A stretch of 64,000 nt of DNA from Crossaster papposus (taxonomy: Eukaryota > Echinodermata > Asteroidea > Velatida > Solasteridae), in NCBI GenBank assembly GCA_037893245.1, contig JBAIAA010000783.1, positions 310,001 through 374,000 on the forward strand, given 5' to 3'. The notes under the pieces were generated by a model that saw nothing but the letters and a program-made list of their open reading frames with translations, was not told the origin of the DNA and did no database searches. The position numbers and the translations under genes were made by a program. This document shows, piece by piece, positions 21,256 to 35,300 of the stretch. Position 1 is the stretch's first letter; the number at the start of each line of letters is the position of its first letter.

Positions 21256-24200
21256 GTGAACCAGACTATTACTGCCATTGGCAACCTCGTTTCCAAGGTG
21301 TCGAGCTTTACGCGCTCAACACTACCCGCTCTTATTATTGGAGACGAGGTACGGTTCAGGGTTGGAAATAAAGTGAGCCCTGGGGACGGAATGTTGATTC
21401 CAGCTAGGTTTAAACACTTCCAGCCATGTCTTCATCGTCCGTTTAATACCGGCCACGTGACGGGCTCTCGACCAAGAGGAATGCGTAAACTGTCCCAGGT
21501 ATTTATGAATAAGGGAATAAATGTGTGTTCGAGAGGTTTTAATCACTCTGTTTAATACCGATTGGAGTCTGGGTGCTGATAATTACCCGAGCCGAAGGCG
21601 AGGGTAATTATCAGCACCCAGACTCCAAGAGGTATTAAACAGAGTGATTAATACCGACCGAACACACATTTATTCCCATTCATAAATACCTTTTTTGTAA
21701 AATTCAGCCCCAAAAGACCCGAAAATTCCGAAAAATTGTCGCATGTAAATTTCGGTGTTTCGTCATTCTGTCTGTGTCAAATGACATGTTTCCGCCTCTG
21801 TCGCTCTCTACACAATACATGCAATAAAGCGTATTTACTGTGAACCAGACTATTACTGCCATTGGCAACCTCGTTCCCAAGGTGTCGAGCTTTACGCACT
21901 CAACACTACCCGCTCTTATTATTGGAGACGAGGTACGGTTCAGGGTTGGAAATAAAGTGAGCCCTGGGGACGGAATGTTGACTCCAGCTAGGTTTAAACA
22001 CTTCCAGCCATGTCTTCATCGTCCGTTTAATACCGGCCACGGGACGGGCTCTCGACCAATAGGAATGCGTAAACTGTCCCATGTATTTATGAATAAGGGA
22101 ATAAATGTGTGTTCGAGAGGTTTTAATCACTCTGTTTAATACCGATTGGAGTCTGGGTGCTGATAATTACCCGAGCCGAAGGCGAGGGTAATTATCAGCA
22201 CCCAGACTCCAAGAGGTATTAAACAGAGTGATTAATACCGACCGAACACACATTTATTCCCATTCATAAATACTTTTTTGTAAAATTCAGCCCCAAAAGA
22301 CCCGAAAATTCCGAAAAATTGTCGCATGTAAATTTCGGTGTTTCGTCATTCTGTCTGTGTCAAATGACATGTTTCCGCCTCTGTCGCTCTCTACACAATA
22401 CATGCAATAAAGCGTATTTACTGTGAACCAGACTATTACTGCCATTGGCAACCTCGTTCCCAATGTGTCGAGCTTTACGCACTCAACACTACCCGCTCTT
22501 ATTATTGGAGACGAGGTACGGTTCAGGGTTGGAAATAAAGTGAGCCCTGGGGACGGAATGTTGATTCCAGCTAGGTTTAAACACTTCCAGCCATGTCTTC
22601 ATCGTCCGTCTAATACCGGCCACGTGACGGGCTCTCGACCAATAGGAATGCGTAAACTGTCCCAGGTATTTATGAATAAGGGAATAAATGTGTGTTCGAG
22701 AGGTTTTAATCACTCTGTTTAATACCGATTGGAGTCTGGGTGCTGATAATTACCCGAGCCGAAGGCGAGGGTAATTATCAGCACCCAGACTCCAAGAGGT
22801 ATTAAACAGAGTGATTAATACCGACCGAACACACATTTATTCCCATTCATAAATACCTTTTTTGTAAAATTCAGCCCCAAAAGACCCGAAAATTCCGGAA
22901 AATTGTCGCATGTAAATTTCGGTGTTTCGTCATTCTGTCTGTGTCAAATGACATGTTTCCGCCTCTGTCGCTCTCTACACAATACATGCAATAAAGCGTA
23001 TTTACTGTGAACCAGACTATTACTGCCATTGGCAACCTCGTTTCCAAGGTGTCGAGCTTTACGCGCTCAACACTACCCGCTCTTATTATTGGAGACGAGG
23101 TACGGTTCAGGGTTGGAAATAAAGTGAGCCCTGGGGACGGAATGTTGATTCCAGCTAGGTTTAAACACTTCCAGCCATGTCTTCATCGTCCGTTTAATAC
23201 CGGCCACGTGACGGGCTCTCGACCAAGAGGAATGCGTAAACTGTCCCAGGTATTTATGAATAAGGGAATAAATGTGTGTTCGAGAGGTTTTAATCACTCT
23301 GTTTAATACCGATTGGAGTCTGGGTGCTGATAATTACCCGAGCCGAAGGCGAGGGTAATTATCAGCACCCAGACTCCAAGAGGTATTAAACAGAGTGATT
23401 AATACCGACCGAACACACATTTATTCCCATTCATAAATACCTTTTTTGTAAAATTCAGCCCCAAAAGACCCGAAAATTCCGAAAAATTGTCGCATGTAAA
23501 TTTCGGTGTTTCGTCATTCTGTCTGTGTCAAATGACATGTTTCCGCCTCTGTCGCTCTCTACACAATACATGCAATAAAGCGTATTTACTGTGAACCAGA
23601 CTATTACTGCCATTGGCAACCTCGTTCCCAATGTGTCGAGCTTTACGCACTCAACACTACCCGCTCTTATTATTGGAGACGAGGTACGGTTCAGGGTTGG
23701 AAATAAAGTGAGCCCTGGGGACGGAATGTTGATTCCAGCTAGGTTTAAACACTTCCAGCCATGTCTTCATCGTCCGTCTAATACCGGCCACGTGACGGGC
23801 TCTCGACCAATAGGAATGCGTAAACTGTCCCAGGTATTTATGAATAAGGGAATAAATGTGTGTTCGAGAGGTTTTAATCACTCTGTTTAATACCGATTGG
23901 AGTCTGGGTGCTGATAATTACCCGAGCCGAAGGCGAGGGTAATTATCAGCACCCAGACTCCAAGAGGTATTAAACAGAGTGATTAATACCGACCGAACAC
24001 ACATTTATTCCCATTCATAAATACCTTTTTTGTAAAATTCAGCCCCAAAAGACCCGAAAATTCCGGAAAATTGTCGCATGTAAATTTCGGTGTTTCGTCA
24101 TTCTGTCTGTGTCAAATGACATGTTTCCGCCTCTGTCGCTCTCTACACAATACATGCAATAAAGCGTATTTACTGTGAACCAGACTATTACTGCCATTGG

Positions 24201-27200
24201 CAACCTCGTTTCCAAGGTGTCGAGCTTTACGCGCTCAACACTACCCGCTCTTATTATTGGAGACGAGGTACGGTTCAGGGTTGGAAATAAAGTGAGCCCT
24301 GGGGACGGAATGTTGATTCCAGCTAGGTTTAAACACTTCCAGCCATGTCTTCATCGTCCGTTTAATACCGGCCACGTGACGGGCTCTCGACCAAGAGGAA
24401 TGCGTAAACTGTCCCAGGTATTTATGAATAAGGGAATAAATGTGTGTTCGAGAGGTTTTAATCACTCTGTTTAATACCGATTGGAGTCTGGGTGCTGATA
24501 ATTACCCGAGCCGAAGGCGAGGGTAATTATCAGCACCCAGACTCCAAGAGGTATTAAACAGAGTGATTAATACCGACCGAACACACATTTATTCCCATTC
24601 ATAAATACTTTTTTGTAAAATTCAGCCCCAAAAGACCCGAAAATTCCGAAAAATTGTCGCATGTAAATTTCGGTGTTTCGTCATTCTGTCTGTGTCAAAT
24701 GACATGTTTCCGCCTCTGTCGCTCTCTACACAATACATGCAATAAAGCGTATTTACTGTGAACCAGACTATTACTGCCATTGGCAACCTCGTTCCCAAGG
24801 TGTCGAGCTTTACGCACTCAACACTACCCGCTCTTATTATTGGAGACGAGGTACGGTTCAGGGTTGGAAATAAAGTGAGCCCTGGGGACGGAATGTTGAC
24901 TCCAGCTAGGTTTAAACACTTCCAGCCATGTCTTCATCGTCCGTTTAATACCGGCCACGTGACGGGCTCTCGACCAAGAGGAATGCGTAAACTGTCCCAG
25001 GTATTTATGAATAAGGGAATAAATGTGTGTTCGAGAGGTTTTAATCACTCTGTTTAATACCGATTGGAGTCTGGGTGCTGATAATTACCCGAGCCGAAGG
25101 CGAGGGTAATTATCAGCACCCAGACTCCAAGAGGTATTAAACAGAGTGATTAATACCGACCGAACACACATTTATTCCCATTCATAAATACCTTTTTTGT
25201 AAAATTCAGCCCCAAAAGACCCGAAAATTCCGGAAAATTGTCGCATGTAAATTTCGGTGTTTCGTCATTCTGTCTGTGTCAAATGACATGTTTCCGCCTC
25301 TGTCGCTCTCTACACAATACATGCAATAAAGCGTATTTACTGTGAACCAGACTATTACTGCCATTGGCAACCTCGTTCCCAATGTGTCGAGCTTTACGCA
25401 CTCAACACTACCCGCTCTTATTATTGGAGACGAGGTACGGTTCAGGGTTGGAAATAAAGTGAGCCCTGGGGACGGAATGTTGATTCCAGCTAGGTTTAAA
25501 CACTTCCAGCCATGTCTTCATCGTCCGTCTAATACCGGCCACGTGACGGGCTCTCGACCAATAGGAATGCGTAAACTGTCCCAGGTATTTATGAATAAGG
25601 GAATAAATGTGTGTTCGAGAGGTTTTAATCACTCTGTTTAATACCGATTGGAGTCTGGGTGCTGATAATTACCCGAGCCGAAGGCGAGGGTAATTATCAG
25701 CACCCAGACTCCAAGAGGTATTAAACAGAGTGATTAATACCGACCGAACACACATTTATTCCCATTCATAAATACCTTTTTTGTAAAATTCAGCCCCAAA
25801 AGACCCGAAAATTCCGGAAAATTGTCGCATGTAAATTTCGGTGTTTCGTCATTCTGTCTGTGTCAAATGACATGTTTCCGCCTCTGTCGCTCTCTACACA
25901 ATACATGCAATAAAGCGTATTTACTGTGAACCAGACTATTACTGCCATTGGCAACCTCGTTTCCAAGGTGTCGAGCTTTACGCGCTCAACACTACCCGCT
26001 CTTATTATTGGAGACGAGGTACGGTTCAGGGTTGGAAATAAAGTGAGCCCTGGGGACGGAATGTTGATTCCAGCTAGGTTTAAACACTTCCAGCCATGTC
26101 TTCATCGTCCGTTTAATACCGGCCACGTGACGGGCTCTCGACCAAGAGGAATGCGTAAACTGTCCCAGGTATTTATGAATAAGGGAATAAATGTGTGTTC
26201 GAGAGGTTTTAATCACTCTGTTTAATACCGATTGGAGTCTGGGTGCTGATAATTACCCGAGCCGAAGGCGAGGGTAATTATCAGCACCCAGACTCCAAGA
26301 GGTATTAAACAGAGTGATTAATACCGACCGAACACACATTTATTCCCATTCATAAATACCTTTTTTGTAAAATTCAGCCCCAAAAGACCCGAAAATTCCG
26401 AAAAATTGTCGCATGTAAATTTCGGTGTTTCGTCATTCTGTCTGTGTCAAATGACATGTTTCCGCCTCTGTCGCTCTCTACACAATACATGCAATAAAGC
26501 GTATTTACTGTGAACCAGACTATTACTGCCATTGGCAACCTCGTTCCCAAGGTGTCGAGCTTTACGCACTCAACACTACCCGCTCTTATTATTGGAGACG
26601 AGGTACGGTTCAGGGTTGGAAATAAAGTGAGCCCTGGGGACGGAATGTTGACTCCAGCTAGGTTTAAACACTTCCAGCCATGTCTTCATCGTCCGTTTAA
26701 TACCGGCCACGGGACGGGCTCTCGACCAATAGGAATGCGTAAACTGTCCCATGTATTTATGAATAAGGGAATAAATGTGTGTTCGAGAGGTTTTAATCAC
26801 TCTGTTTAATACCGATTGGAGTCTGGGTGCTGATAATTACCCGAGCCGAAGGCGAGGGTAATTATCAGCACCCAGACTCCAAGAGGTATTAAACAGAGTG
26901 ATTAATACCGACCGAACACACATTTATTCCCATTCATAAATACTTTTTTGTAAAATTCAGCCCCAAAAGACCCGAAAATTCCGAAAAATTGTCGCATGTA
27001 AATTTCGGTGTTTCGTCATTCTGTCTGTGTCAAATGACATGTTTCCGCCTCTGTCGCTCTCTACACAATACATGCAATAAAGCGTATTTACTGTGAACCA
27101 GACTATTACTGCCATTGGCAACCTCGTTCCCAATGTGTCGAGCTTTACGCACTCAACACTACCCGCTCTTATTATTGGAGACGAGGTACGGTTCAGGGTT

Positions 27201-30200
27201 GGAAATAAAGTGAGCCCTGGGGACGGAATGTTGACTCTAGCTAGGTTTAAACACTTCCAGCCATGTCTTCATCGTCCGTCTAATACCGGCCACGTGACGG
27301 GCTCTCGACCAATAGGAATGCGTAAACTGTCCCAGGTATTTATGAATAAGGGAATAAATGTGTGTTCGAGAGGTTTTAATCACTCTGTTTAATACCGATT
27401 GGAGTCTGGGTGCTGATAATTACCCGAGCCGAAGGCGAGGGTAATTATCAGCACCCAGACTCCAAGAGGTATTAAACAGAGTGATTAATACCGACCGAAC
27501 ACACATTTATTCCCATTCATAAATACCTTTTTTGTAAAATTCAGCCCCAAAAGACCCGAAAATTCCGGAAAATTGTCGCATGTAAATTTCGGTGTTTCGT
27601 CATTCTGTCTGTGTCAAATGACATGTTTCCGCCTCTGTCGCTCTCTACACAATACATGCAATAAAGCGTATTTACTGTGAACCAGACTATTACTGCCATT
27701 GGCAACCTCGTTTCCAAGGTGTCGAGCTTTACGCGCTCAACACTACCCGCTCTTATTATTGGAGACGAGGTACGGTTCAGGGTTGGAAATAAAGTGAGCC
27801 CTGGGGACGGAATGTTGATTCCAGCTAGGTTTAAACACTTCCAGCCATGTCTTCATTGTCCGTTTAATACCGGCCACGTGACGGGCTCTCGACCAAGAGG
27901 AATGCGTAAACTGTCCCAGGTATTTATGAATAAGGGAATAAATGTGTGTTCGAGAGGTTTTAATCACTCTGTTTAATACCGATTGGAGTCTGGGTGCTGA
28001 TAATTACCCGAGCCGAAGGCGAGGGTAATTATCAGCACCCAGACAACAAGAGGTATTAAACAGAGTGATTAATACCGACCGAACACACATTTATTCCCAT
28101 TCATAAATACCTTTTTTGTAAAATTCAGCCCCAAAAGACCCGAAAATTCCGAAAAATTGTCGCATGTAAATTTCGGTGTTTCGTCATTCTGTCTGTGTCA
28201 AATGACATGTTTCCGCCTCTGTCGCTCTCTACACAATACATGCAATAAAGCGTATTTACTGTGAACCAGACTATTACTGCCATTGGCAACCTCGTTCCCA
28301 AGGTGTCGAGCTTTACGCACTCAACACTACCCGCTCTTATTATTGGAGACGAGGTACGGTTCAGGGTTGGAAATAAAGTGAGCCCTGGGGACGGAATGTT
28401 GACTCCAGCTAGGTTTAAACACTTCCAGCCATGTCTTCATCGTCCGTTTAATACCGGCCACGGGACGGGCTCTCGACCAATAGGAATGCGTAAACTGTCC
28501 CATGTATTTATGAATAAGGGAATAAATGTGTGTTCGAGAGGTTTTAATCACTCTGTTTAATACCGATTGGAGTCTGGGTGCTGATAATTACCCGAGCCGA
28601 AGGCGAGGGTAATTATCAGCACCCAGACTCCAAGAGGTATTAAACAGAGTGATTAATACCGACCGAACACACATTTATTCCCATTCATAAATACTTTTTT
28701 GTAAAATTCAGCCCCAAAAGACCCGAAAATTCCGAAAAATTGTCGCATATAAATTTCGGTGTTTCGTCATTCTGTCTGTGTCAAATGACATGTTTCCGCC
28801 TCTGTCGCTCTCTACACAATACATGCAATAAAGCGTATTTACTGTGAACCAGACTATTACTGCCATTGGCAACCTCGTTCCCAATGTGTCGAGCTTTACG
28901 CACTCAACACTACCCGCTCTTATTATTGGAGACGAGGTACGGTTCAGGGTTGGAAATAAAGTGAGCCCTGGGGACGGAATGTTGACTCTAGCTAGGTTTA
29001 AACACTTCCAGCCATGTCTTCATCGTCCGTCTAATACCGGCCACGTGACGGGCTCTCGACCAATAGGAATGCGTAAACTGTCCCAGGTATTTATGAATAA
29101 GGGAATAAATGTGTGTTCGAGAGGTTTTAATCACTCTGTTTAATACCGATTGGAGTCTGGGTGCTGATAATTACCCGAGCCGAAGGCGAGGGTAATTATC
29201 AGCACCCAGACTCCAAGAGGTATTAAACAGAGTGATTAATACCGACCGAACACACATTTATTCCCATTCATAAATACCTTTTTTGTAAAATTCAGCCCCA
29301 AAAGACCCGAAAATTCCGGAAAATTGTCGCATGTAAATTTCGGTGTTTCGTCATTCTGTCTGTGTCAAATGACATGTTTCCGCCTCTGTCGCTCTCTACA
29401 CAATACATGCAATAAAGCGTATTTACTGTGAACCAGACTATTACTGCCATTGGCAACCTCGTTTCCAAGGTGTCGAGCTTTACGCGCTCAACACTACCCG
29501 CTCTTATTATTGGAGACGAGGTACGGTTCAGGGTTGGAAATAAAGTGAGCCCTGGGGACGGAATGTTGATTCCAGCTAGGTTTAAACACTTCCAGCCATG
29601 TCTTCATTGTCCGTTTAATACCGGCCACGTGACGGGCTCTCGACCAAGAGGAATGCGTAAACTGTCCCAGGTATTTATGAATAAGGGAATAAATGTGTGT
29701 TCGAGAGGTTTTAATCACTCTGTTTAATACCGATTGGAGTCTGGGTGCTGATAATTACCCGAGCCGAAGGCGAGGGTAATTATCAGCACCCAGACAACAA
29801 GAGGTATTAAACAGAGTGATTAATACCGACCGAACACACATTTATTCCCATTCATAAATACCTTTTTTGTAAAATTCAGCCCCAAAAGACCCGAAAATTC
29901 CGAAAAATTGTCGCATGTAAATTTCGGTGTTTCGTCATTCTGTCTGTGTCAAATGACATGTTTCCGCCTCTGTCGCTCTCTACACAATACATGCAATAAA
30001 GCGTATTTACTGTGAACCAGACTATTACTGCCATTGGCAACCTCGTTCCCAAGGTGTCGAGCTTTACGCACTCAACACTACCCGCTCTTATTATTGGAGA
30101 CGAGGTACGGTTCAGGGTTGGAAATAAAGTGAGCCCTGGGGACGGAATGTTGACTCCAGCTAGGTTTAAACACTTCCAGCCATGTCTTCATCGTCCGTTT

Positions 30201-31178
30201 AATACCGGCCACGGGACGGGCTCTCGACCAATAGGAATGCGTAAACTGTCCCATGTATTTATGAATAAGGGAATAAATGTGTGTTCGAGAGGTTTTAATC
30301 ACTCTGTTTAATACCGATTGGAGTCTGGGTGCTGATAATTACCCGAGCCGAAGGCGAGGGTAATTATCAGCACCCAGACTCCAAGAGGTATTAAACAGAG
30401 TGATTAATACCGACCGAACACACATTTATTCCCATTCATAAATACTTTTTTGTAAAATTCAGCCCCAAAAGACCCGAAAATTCCGAAAAATTGTCGCATA
30501 TAAATTTCGGTGTTTCGTCATTCTGTCTCTGTCAAATGACATGTTTCCGCCTCTGTCGCTCTCTACACAATACATGCAATAAAGCGTATTTACTGTGAAC
30601 CAGACTATTACTGCCATTGGCAACCTCGTTCCCAAGGTGTCGAGCTTTACGCACTCAACACTACCCGCTCTTATTATTGGAGACGAGGTACGGTTCAGGG
30701 TTGGAAATAAAGTGAGCCCTGGGGACGGAATGTTGACTCTAGCTAGGTTTAAACACTTCCAGCCATGTCTTCATCGTCCGTTTAATACCGGCCACGTGAC
30801 GGGCTCTCGACCAATAGGAATGCGTAAACTGTCCCATGTATTTATGAATAAGGGAATAAATGTGTGTTCGAGAGGTTTTAATCACTCTGTTTAATACCGA
30901 TTGGAGTCTGGGTGCTGATAATTACCCGAGCCGAAGGCGAGGGTAATTATCAGCACCCAGACTCCAAGAGGTATTAAACAGAGTGATTAATACCGACCGA
31001 ACACACATTTATTCCCATTCATAAATACCTTTTTTGTAAAATTCAGCCCCAAAAGACCCGAAAATTCCGGAAAATTGTCGCATGTAAATTTCGGTGTTTC
31101 GTCATTCTGTCTGTGTCAAATGACATGTTTCCGCCTCTGTCGCTCTCTACACAATACATGGAATAAAGCGTATTTACT
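21256..31178 (+). repeat. Three-monomer V-H-N higher-order repeat, 1751 bp
   Basis: Type V (CTCGTTTCCAAGG and GACCAAGAGG; 21256, 23007, 24175, 25926, 27677, 29428) is followed by type H (TACGCACTC, CCACGGGACGG and CCCATGTATTT; 21840, 26510, 28261, 30012) and type N (CCCAATGTGTCG and CGTCTAATACC; 22423, 23591, 25342, 27093, 28844). The last three units (25926, 27677, 29428) are spaced exactly 1751 bp. Units at 27677 and 29428 share CTTCATTGTCC and AGACAACAAGAGG, and N-type copies at 27093, 28844 and 30595 share TTGACTCTAGC. The unit at 23007 lacks H. Monomers 24758 and 30595 are mixtures of types. Confidence 0.9.
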
Positions 31179-32345
31179 GTGAACCAGACTATTACTGCCA
31201 TTGGCAACCTCGTTCCCAAGGTGTCGAACTTTACGCGCTCAACACTACCCGCTCTTATTATTGGAGACGAGGTACGGTTCAGGGTTGGAAATAAAGTGAG
31301 CCCTGGGGACGGAATGTTGATTCCAGCTAGGTTTAAACACTTCCAGCCATGTCTTCATCGTCCGTTTAATACCGGCCACGTGACGGGCTCTCGACCAATA
31401 GGAATGCGTAAACTGTCCCAGGTATTTATGAATAAGGGAATAAATGTGTGTTCGAGAGGTTTTAATCACTCTGTTTAATACCGATTGGAGTCTGGGTGCT
31501 GATAATTACCCGAGCCGAAGGCGAGGGTAATTATCAGCACCCAGACTCCAAGAGGTATTAAACAGAGTGATTAATACCGACCGAACACAGATTTATTCCC
31601 ATTCATAATACCTTTTTTGTAAAATTCAGCCCCAAAAGACCCGAAAATTCCGGAAAATTGTCGCATGTAAATTTCGGTGTTTCGTCATTCTGTCTGTGTC
31701 AAATGACATGTTTCCGCCTCTGTCGCTCTCTACACAATACATGCAATAAAGCGTATTTACTGTGAACCAGACTATTACTGCCATTGGCAGCCTCGTTCCC
31801 AAGGTGTCGAGCTTTACGCGCTCAACACTACCCGCTCTTATTATTGGAGACGAGGTACGGTTCAGGGTTGGAAATAAAGTGAGCCCTGGGGACGGAATGT
31901 TGATTCCAGCTAGGTTTAAACACTTCCAGCCATGTCTTCATCGTCCGTTTAATACCGGCCACGTGACGGGCTCTCGACCAATAGGAATGCGTAAACTGTC
32001 CCAGGTATTTATGAATAAGGGAATAAATGTGTGTTCGAGAGGTTTTAATCACTCTGTTTAATACCGATTGGAGTCTGGGTGCTGATAATTACCCGAGCCG
32101 AAGGCGAGGGTAATTATCAGCACCCAGACTCCAAGAGGTATTAAACAGAGTGATTAATACCGACCGAACACACATTTATTCCCATTCATAAATACCTTTT
32201 TTGTAAAATTCAGCCCCAAAAGACCCGAAAATTCCGAAAAATTGTCGCATGTAAATTTCGGTGTTTCGTCATTCTGTCTGTGTCAAATGACATGTTTCCG
32301 CCTCTGTCGCTCTCTACACAATACATGCAATAAAGCGTATTTACT
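31179..32345 (+). repeat. Near-consensus monomers between two higher-order domains
   Basis: Two monomers (31179, 31762) are close to consensus, with private changes GTCGAACTTT near 31225 and TTGGCAGCC near 31786. The palindrome between them ends in the short form CATTCATAATACC near 31600. They separate the 1751-bp and 4669-bp domains. Confidence 0.8.
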
Positions 32346-35300
32346 GTGAACCAGACTATTACTGCCATTAGCAACCTCGTTCCCAAGGTGTCGAGCTTTA
32401 CGCGCTCAACACTACCCGCTCTTATTATGGGAGACGAGGTACGGTTCAGGGTTGGAAATAAAGTGAGCCCTGGGGACAGAATGTTGATTCCAGCTAGGTT
32501 TAAACACTTCCAGCCATGTCTTCGTCGTCCGTTTAATACCGGCCACGTGACGGGCTCTCGACCAATAGGAATGCGTAAACTGTACCAGGTATTTATGAAT
32601 AAGGGAATAAATGTGTGTTCGAGAGGTTTTAATCACTCTGTTTAATACCGATTGGAGTCTGGGTGCTGATAATTACCCGAGCCGAAGGCGAGGGTAATTA
32701 TCAGCACACAGACTCCAAGAGGTATTAAACAGAGTGATTAATACCGACCGAACACACATTTATTCCCATTCATAAATACCTTTTTTGTAAAATTCAGCCC
32801 CAAAAGACCCGAAAATTCCGGAAAATTGTCGCATGTAAATTTCGGTGTTTCGTCATTCTGTCTGTGTCAAATGACATGTTTCCGCCTCTGTCGCTCTCTA
32901 CACAATACATGCAATAAAGCGTATTTACTGTGAACCAGACTATTACTGCCATTGGCAACCTCGTTCCCAAGGTGTCGAGCTTTACGCGCTCAACACTACC
33001 CGCTCTTATTATTGGAGACGAGGTACGGTTCAGGGTTGGAAATAAAGTGAGCCCTGGGGACGGAATGTTGATTCCAGCTAGGTTTAAACACTTCCAGCCA
33101 TGTCTTCATCGTCCGTTTAATACCGGCCACGTGACGGGCTCTCGACCAATAGGAATGCGTAAACTGTCCCAGGTATTTATGAATAAGGGAATAAATGTGT
33201 GTTCGAGAGGTTTTAATCACTCTGTTTAATACCGATTGGAGTCTGGGTGCTGATAATTACCCGAGCCGAAGGCGAGAGTAATTATCAGCACCCAGACTCC
33301 AAGAGGTATTAAACAGAGTGATTAATACCGACCGAACACACATTTATTCCCATTCATAAATACTTTTTTGTAAAATTCAGCCCTTAAAGACCCGAAAATT
33401 CCGGAAAATTGTCGCATGTAAATTTCGGTGTTTCGTCATTCTGTCTGTGTCAAATGACATGTTTCCGCCTCTGTCGCTCTCTACACAATACATGCAATAA
33501 AGCGTATTTACTGTGAACCAGACTATTACTGCCATTGGCAACCTCGTTCCCAAGGTGTCGAGCTTTACGCGCTCAACACTACCCGCTCTTATTATTGGAG
33601 ACGAGGTACGGTTCAGGTTTGGAAATAAAGTGAGCCCTGGGGACGGAATGTTGATTCCAGCTAGGTTTAAACACTTCCAGCCATGTCTTCATCGTCCGTC
33701 TAATACCGGCCACGTGACGGGCTCTCGACCAATAGAAATGCGTAAACTGTCCCAGGTATTTATGAATAAGGGAATAAATGTGTGTTCGAGAGGTTTTAAT
33801 CACTCTGTTTAATACCGATTGCAGTCTGGGTGCTGATAATTACCCGAGCCGAAGGCGAGGATAATTATCAGCACCCAGACTCCAAGAGGTATTAAACAGA
33901 GTGATTAATACCGACCGAACACACATTTATTCCCATTCATAAATACCTTTTTTGTAAAATTCAGCCCCAAAAGACCCGAAAATTCCGGAAAATTGTCGCA
34001 TGTAAATTTCGGTGTTTCGTCATTCTGTCTGTGTCAAATGACATGTTTCCGCCTCTGTCGCTCTCTACACAATACATGCAATAAAGCGTATTTACTGTGA
34101 ACCAGACTAATACTGCCATTGGCAACCTCGTTCCCAAGGTGTCGAGCTTTACGCGCTCAACGCTACCCGCTCTTATTATTGGATACGAGGTACGGTTCAG
34201 GGTTGGAAATAAAAAGAGCCCTGGGGACGGAATGTTGATTCCAGCTAGGTTTAAACACTTCCACCATGTCTTCATCGTCCGTTTAATACCGGCCACGTGA
34301 CGGGCTCTCGACCAATAGGAATGCGTAAACTGTCCCAGGTATTTATGAATAAGGGAATAAATGTGTGTTCGAGAGGTTTTAATCACTCTGTTTAATACCG
34401 ATTGGAGTCTGGGTGCTGATAATTACCCGAGCCGAAGGCGAGGGTAATTATCAGCACCCAGACTCCAAGAGGTATTAAACAGAGTGATTAATACCGACGG
34501 AACACACATTTATTCCCATTCATAAATACCTTTTTTGTAAAATTCAGCCCCAAAAGTCCCGAAAATTCCGGAAAATTGTCAAATGTAAATTTCGGTGTTT
34601 CGTCATTCTGTCTGTGTCAAATGACATGTTTCCGCCTCTGTCGCTCTCTACACAATACATGCAATTAAGCGTATTTACTGTGAACCAGACTATTACTGCC
34701 ATTGGCAACCTCGTTCCCAAGGTGTCGAGCTTTACGCGCTCAACACTACCCGCTCTTATTATTGGAGACGAGGTACGGTTCAGGGTTGGAAATAAAGTGA
34801 GCCCTGGGGACGGAATGTTGATTCCAGCTAAGTTTAAACACTTCCAGCCATGTCTTCATCGTCCGTTTAATACCGGCCACGTGACGGGCTCTCGACCAAT
34901 AGGAATGCGTAAACTGTCCCAGGTATTTATGAATAAGGGAATAAATGTGTGTTCGAGAGGTTTTAATCACTCTGTTTAATACCGATTGGAGTCTGGGTGC
35001 TGATAATTACCCGAGCCGAAGGCGAGGGTAATTATCAGCACCCAGACTCCAAGAGGTATTAAACAGAGTGATTAATACCGACCGAACACACATTTATTCC
35101 CATTCATAAATACCTTTTTTGTAAAATTCAGCCCCAAAAGACCCGAAAATTCCGAAAAATTGTCGCATGTAAATTTCGGTGTTTCGTCATTCTGTCTGTG
35201 TCAAATGACATGTTTCCGCTTCTGTCGCTCTCTACACAATACATGCAATAAAGCGTATTTACTGTGAACCAGACTATTACTGCCATTAGCAACCTCGTTC

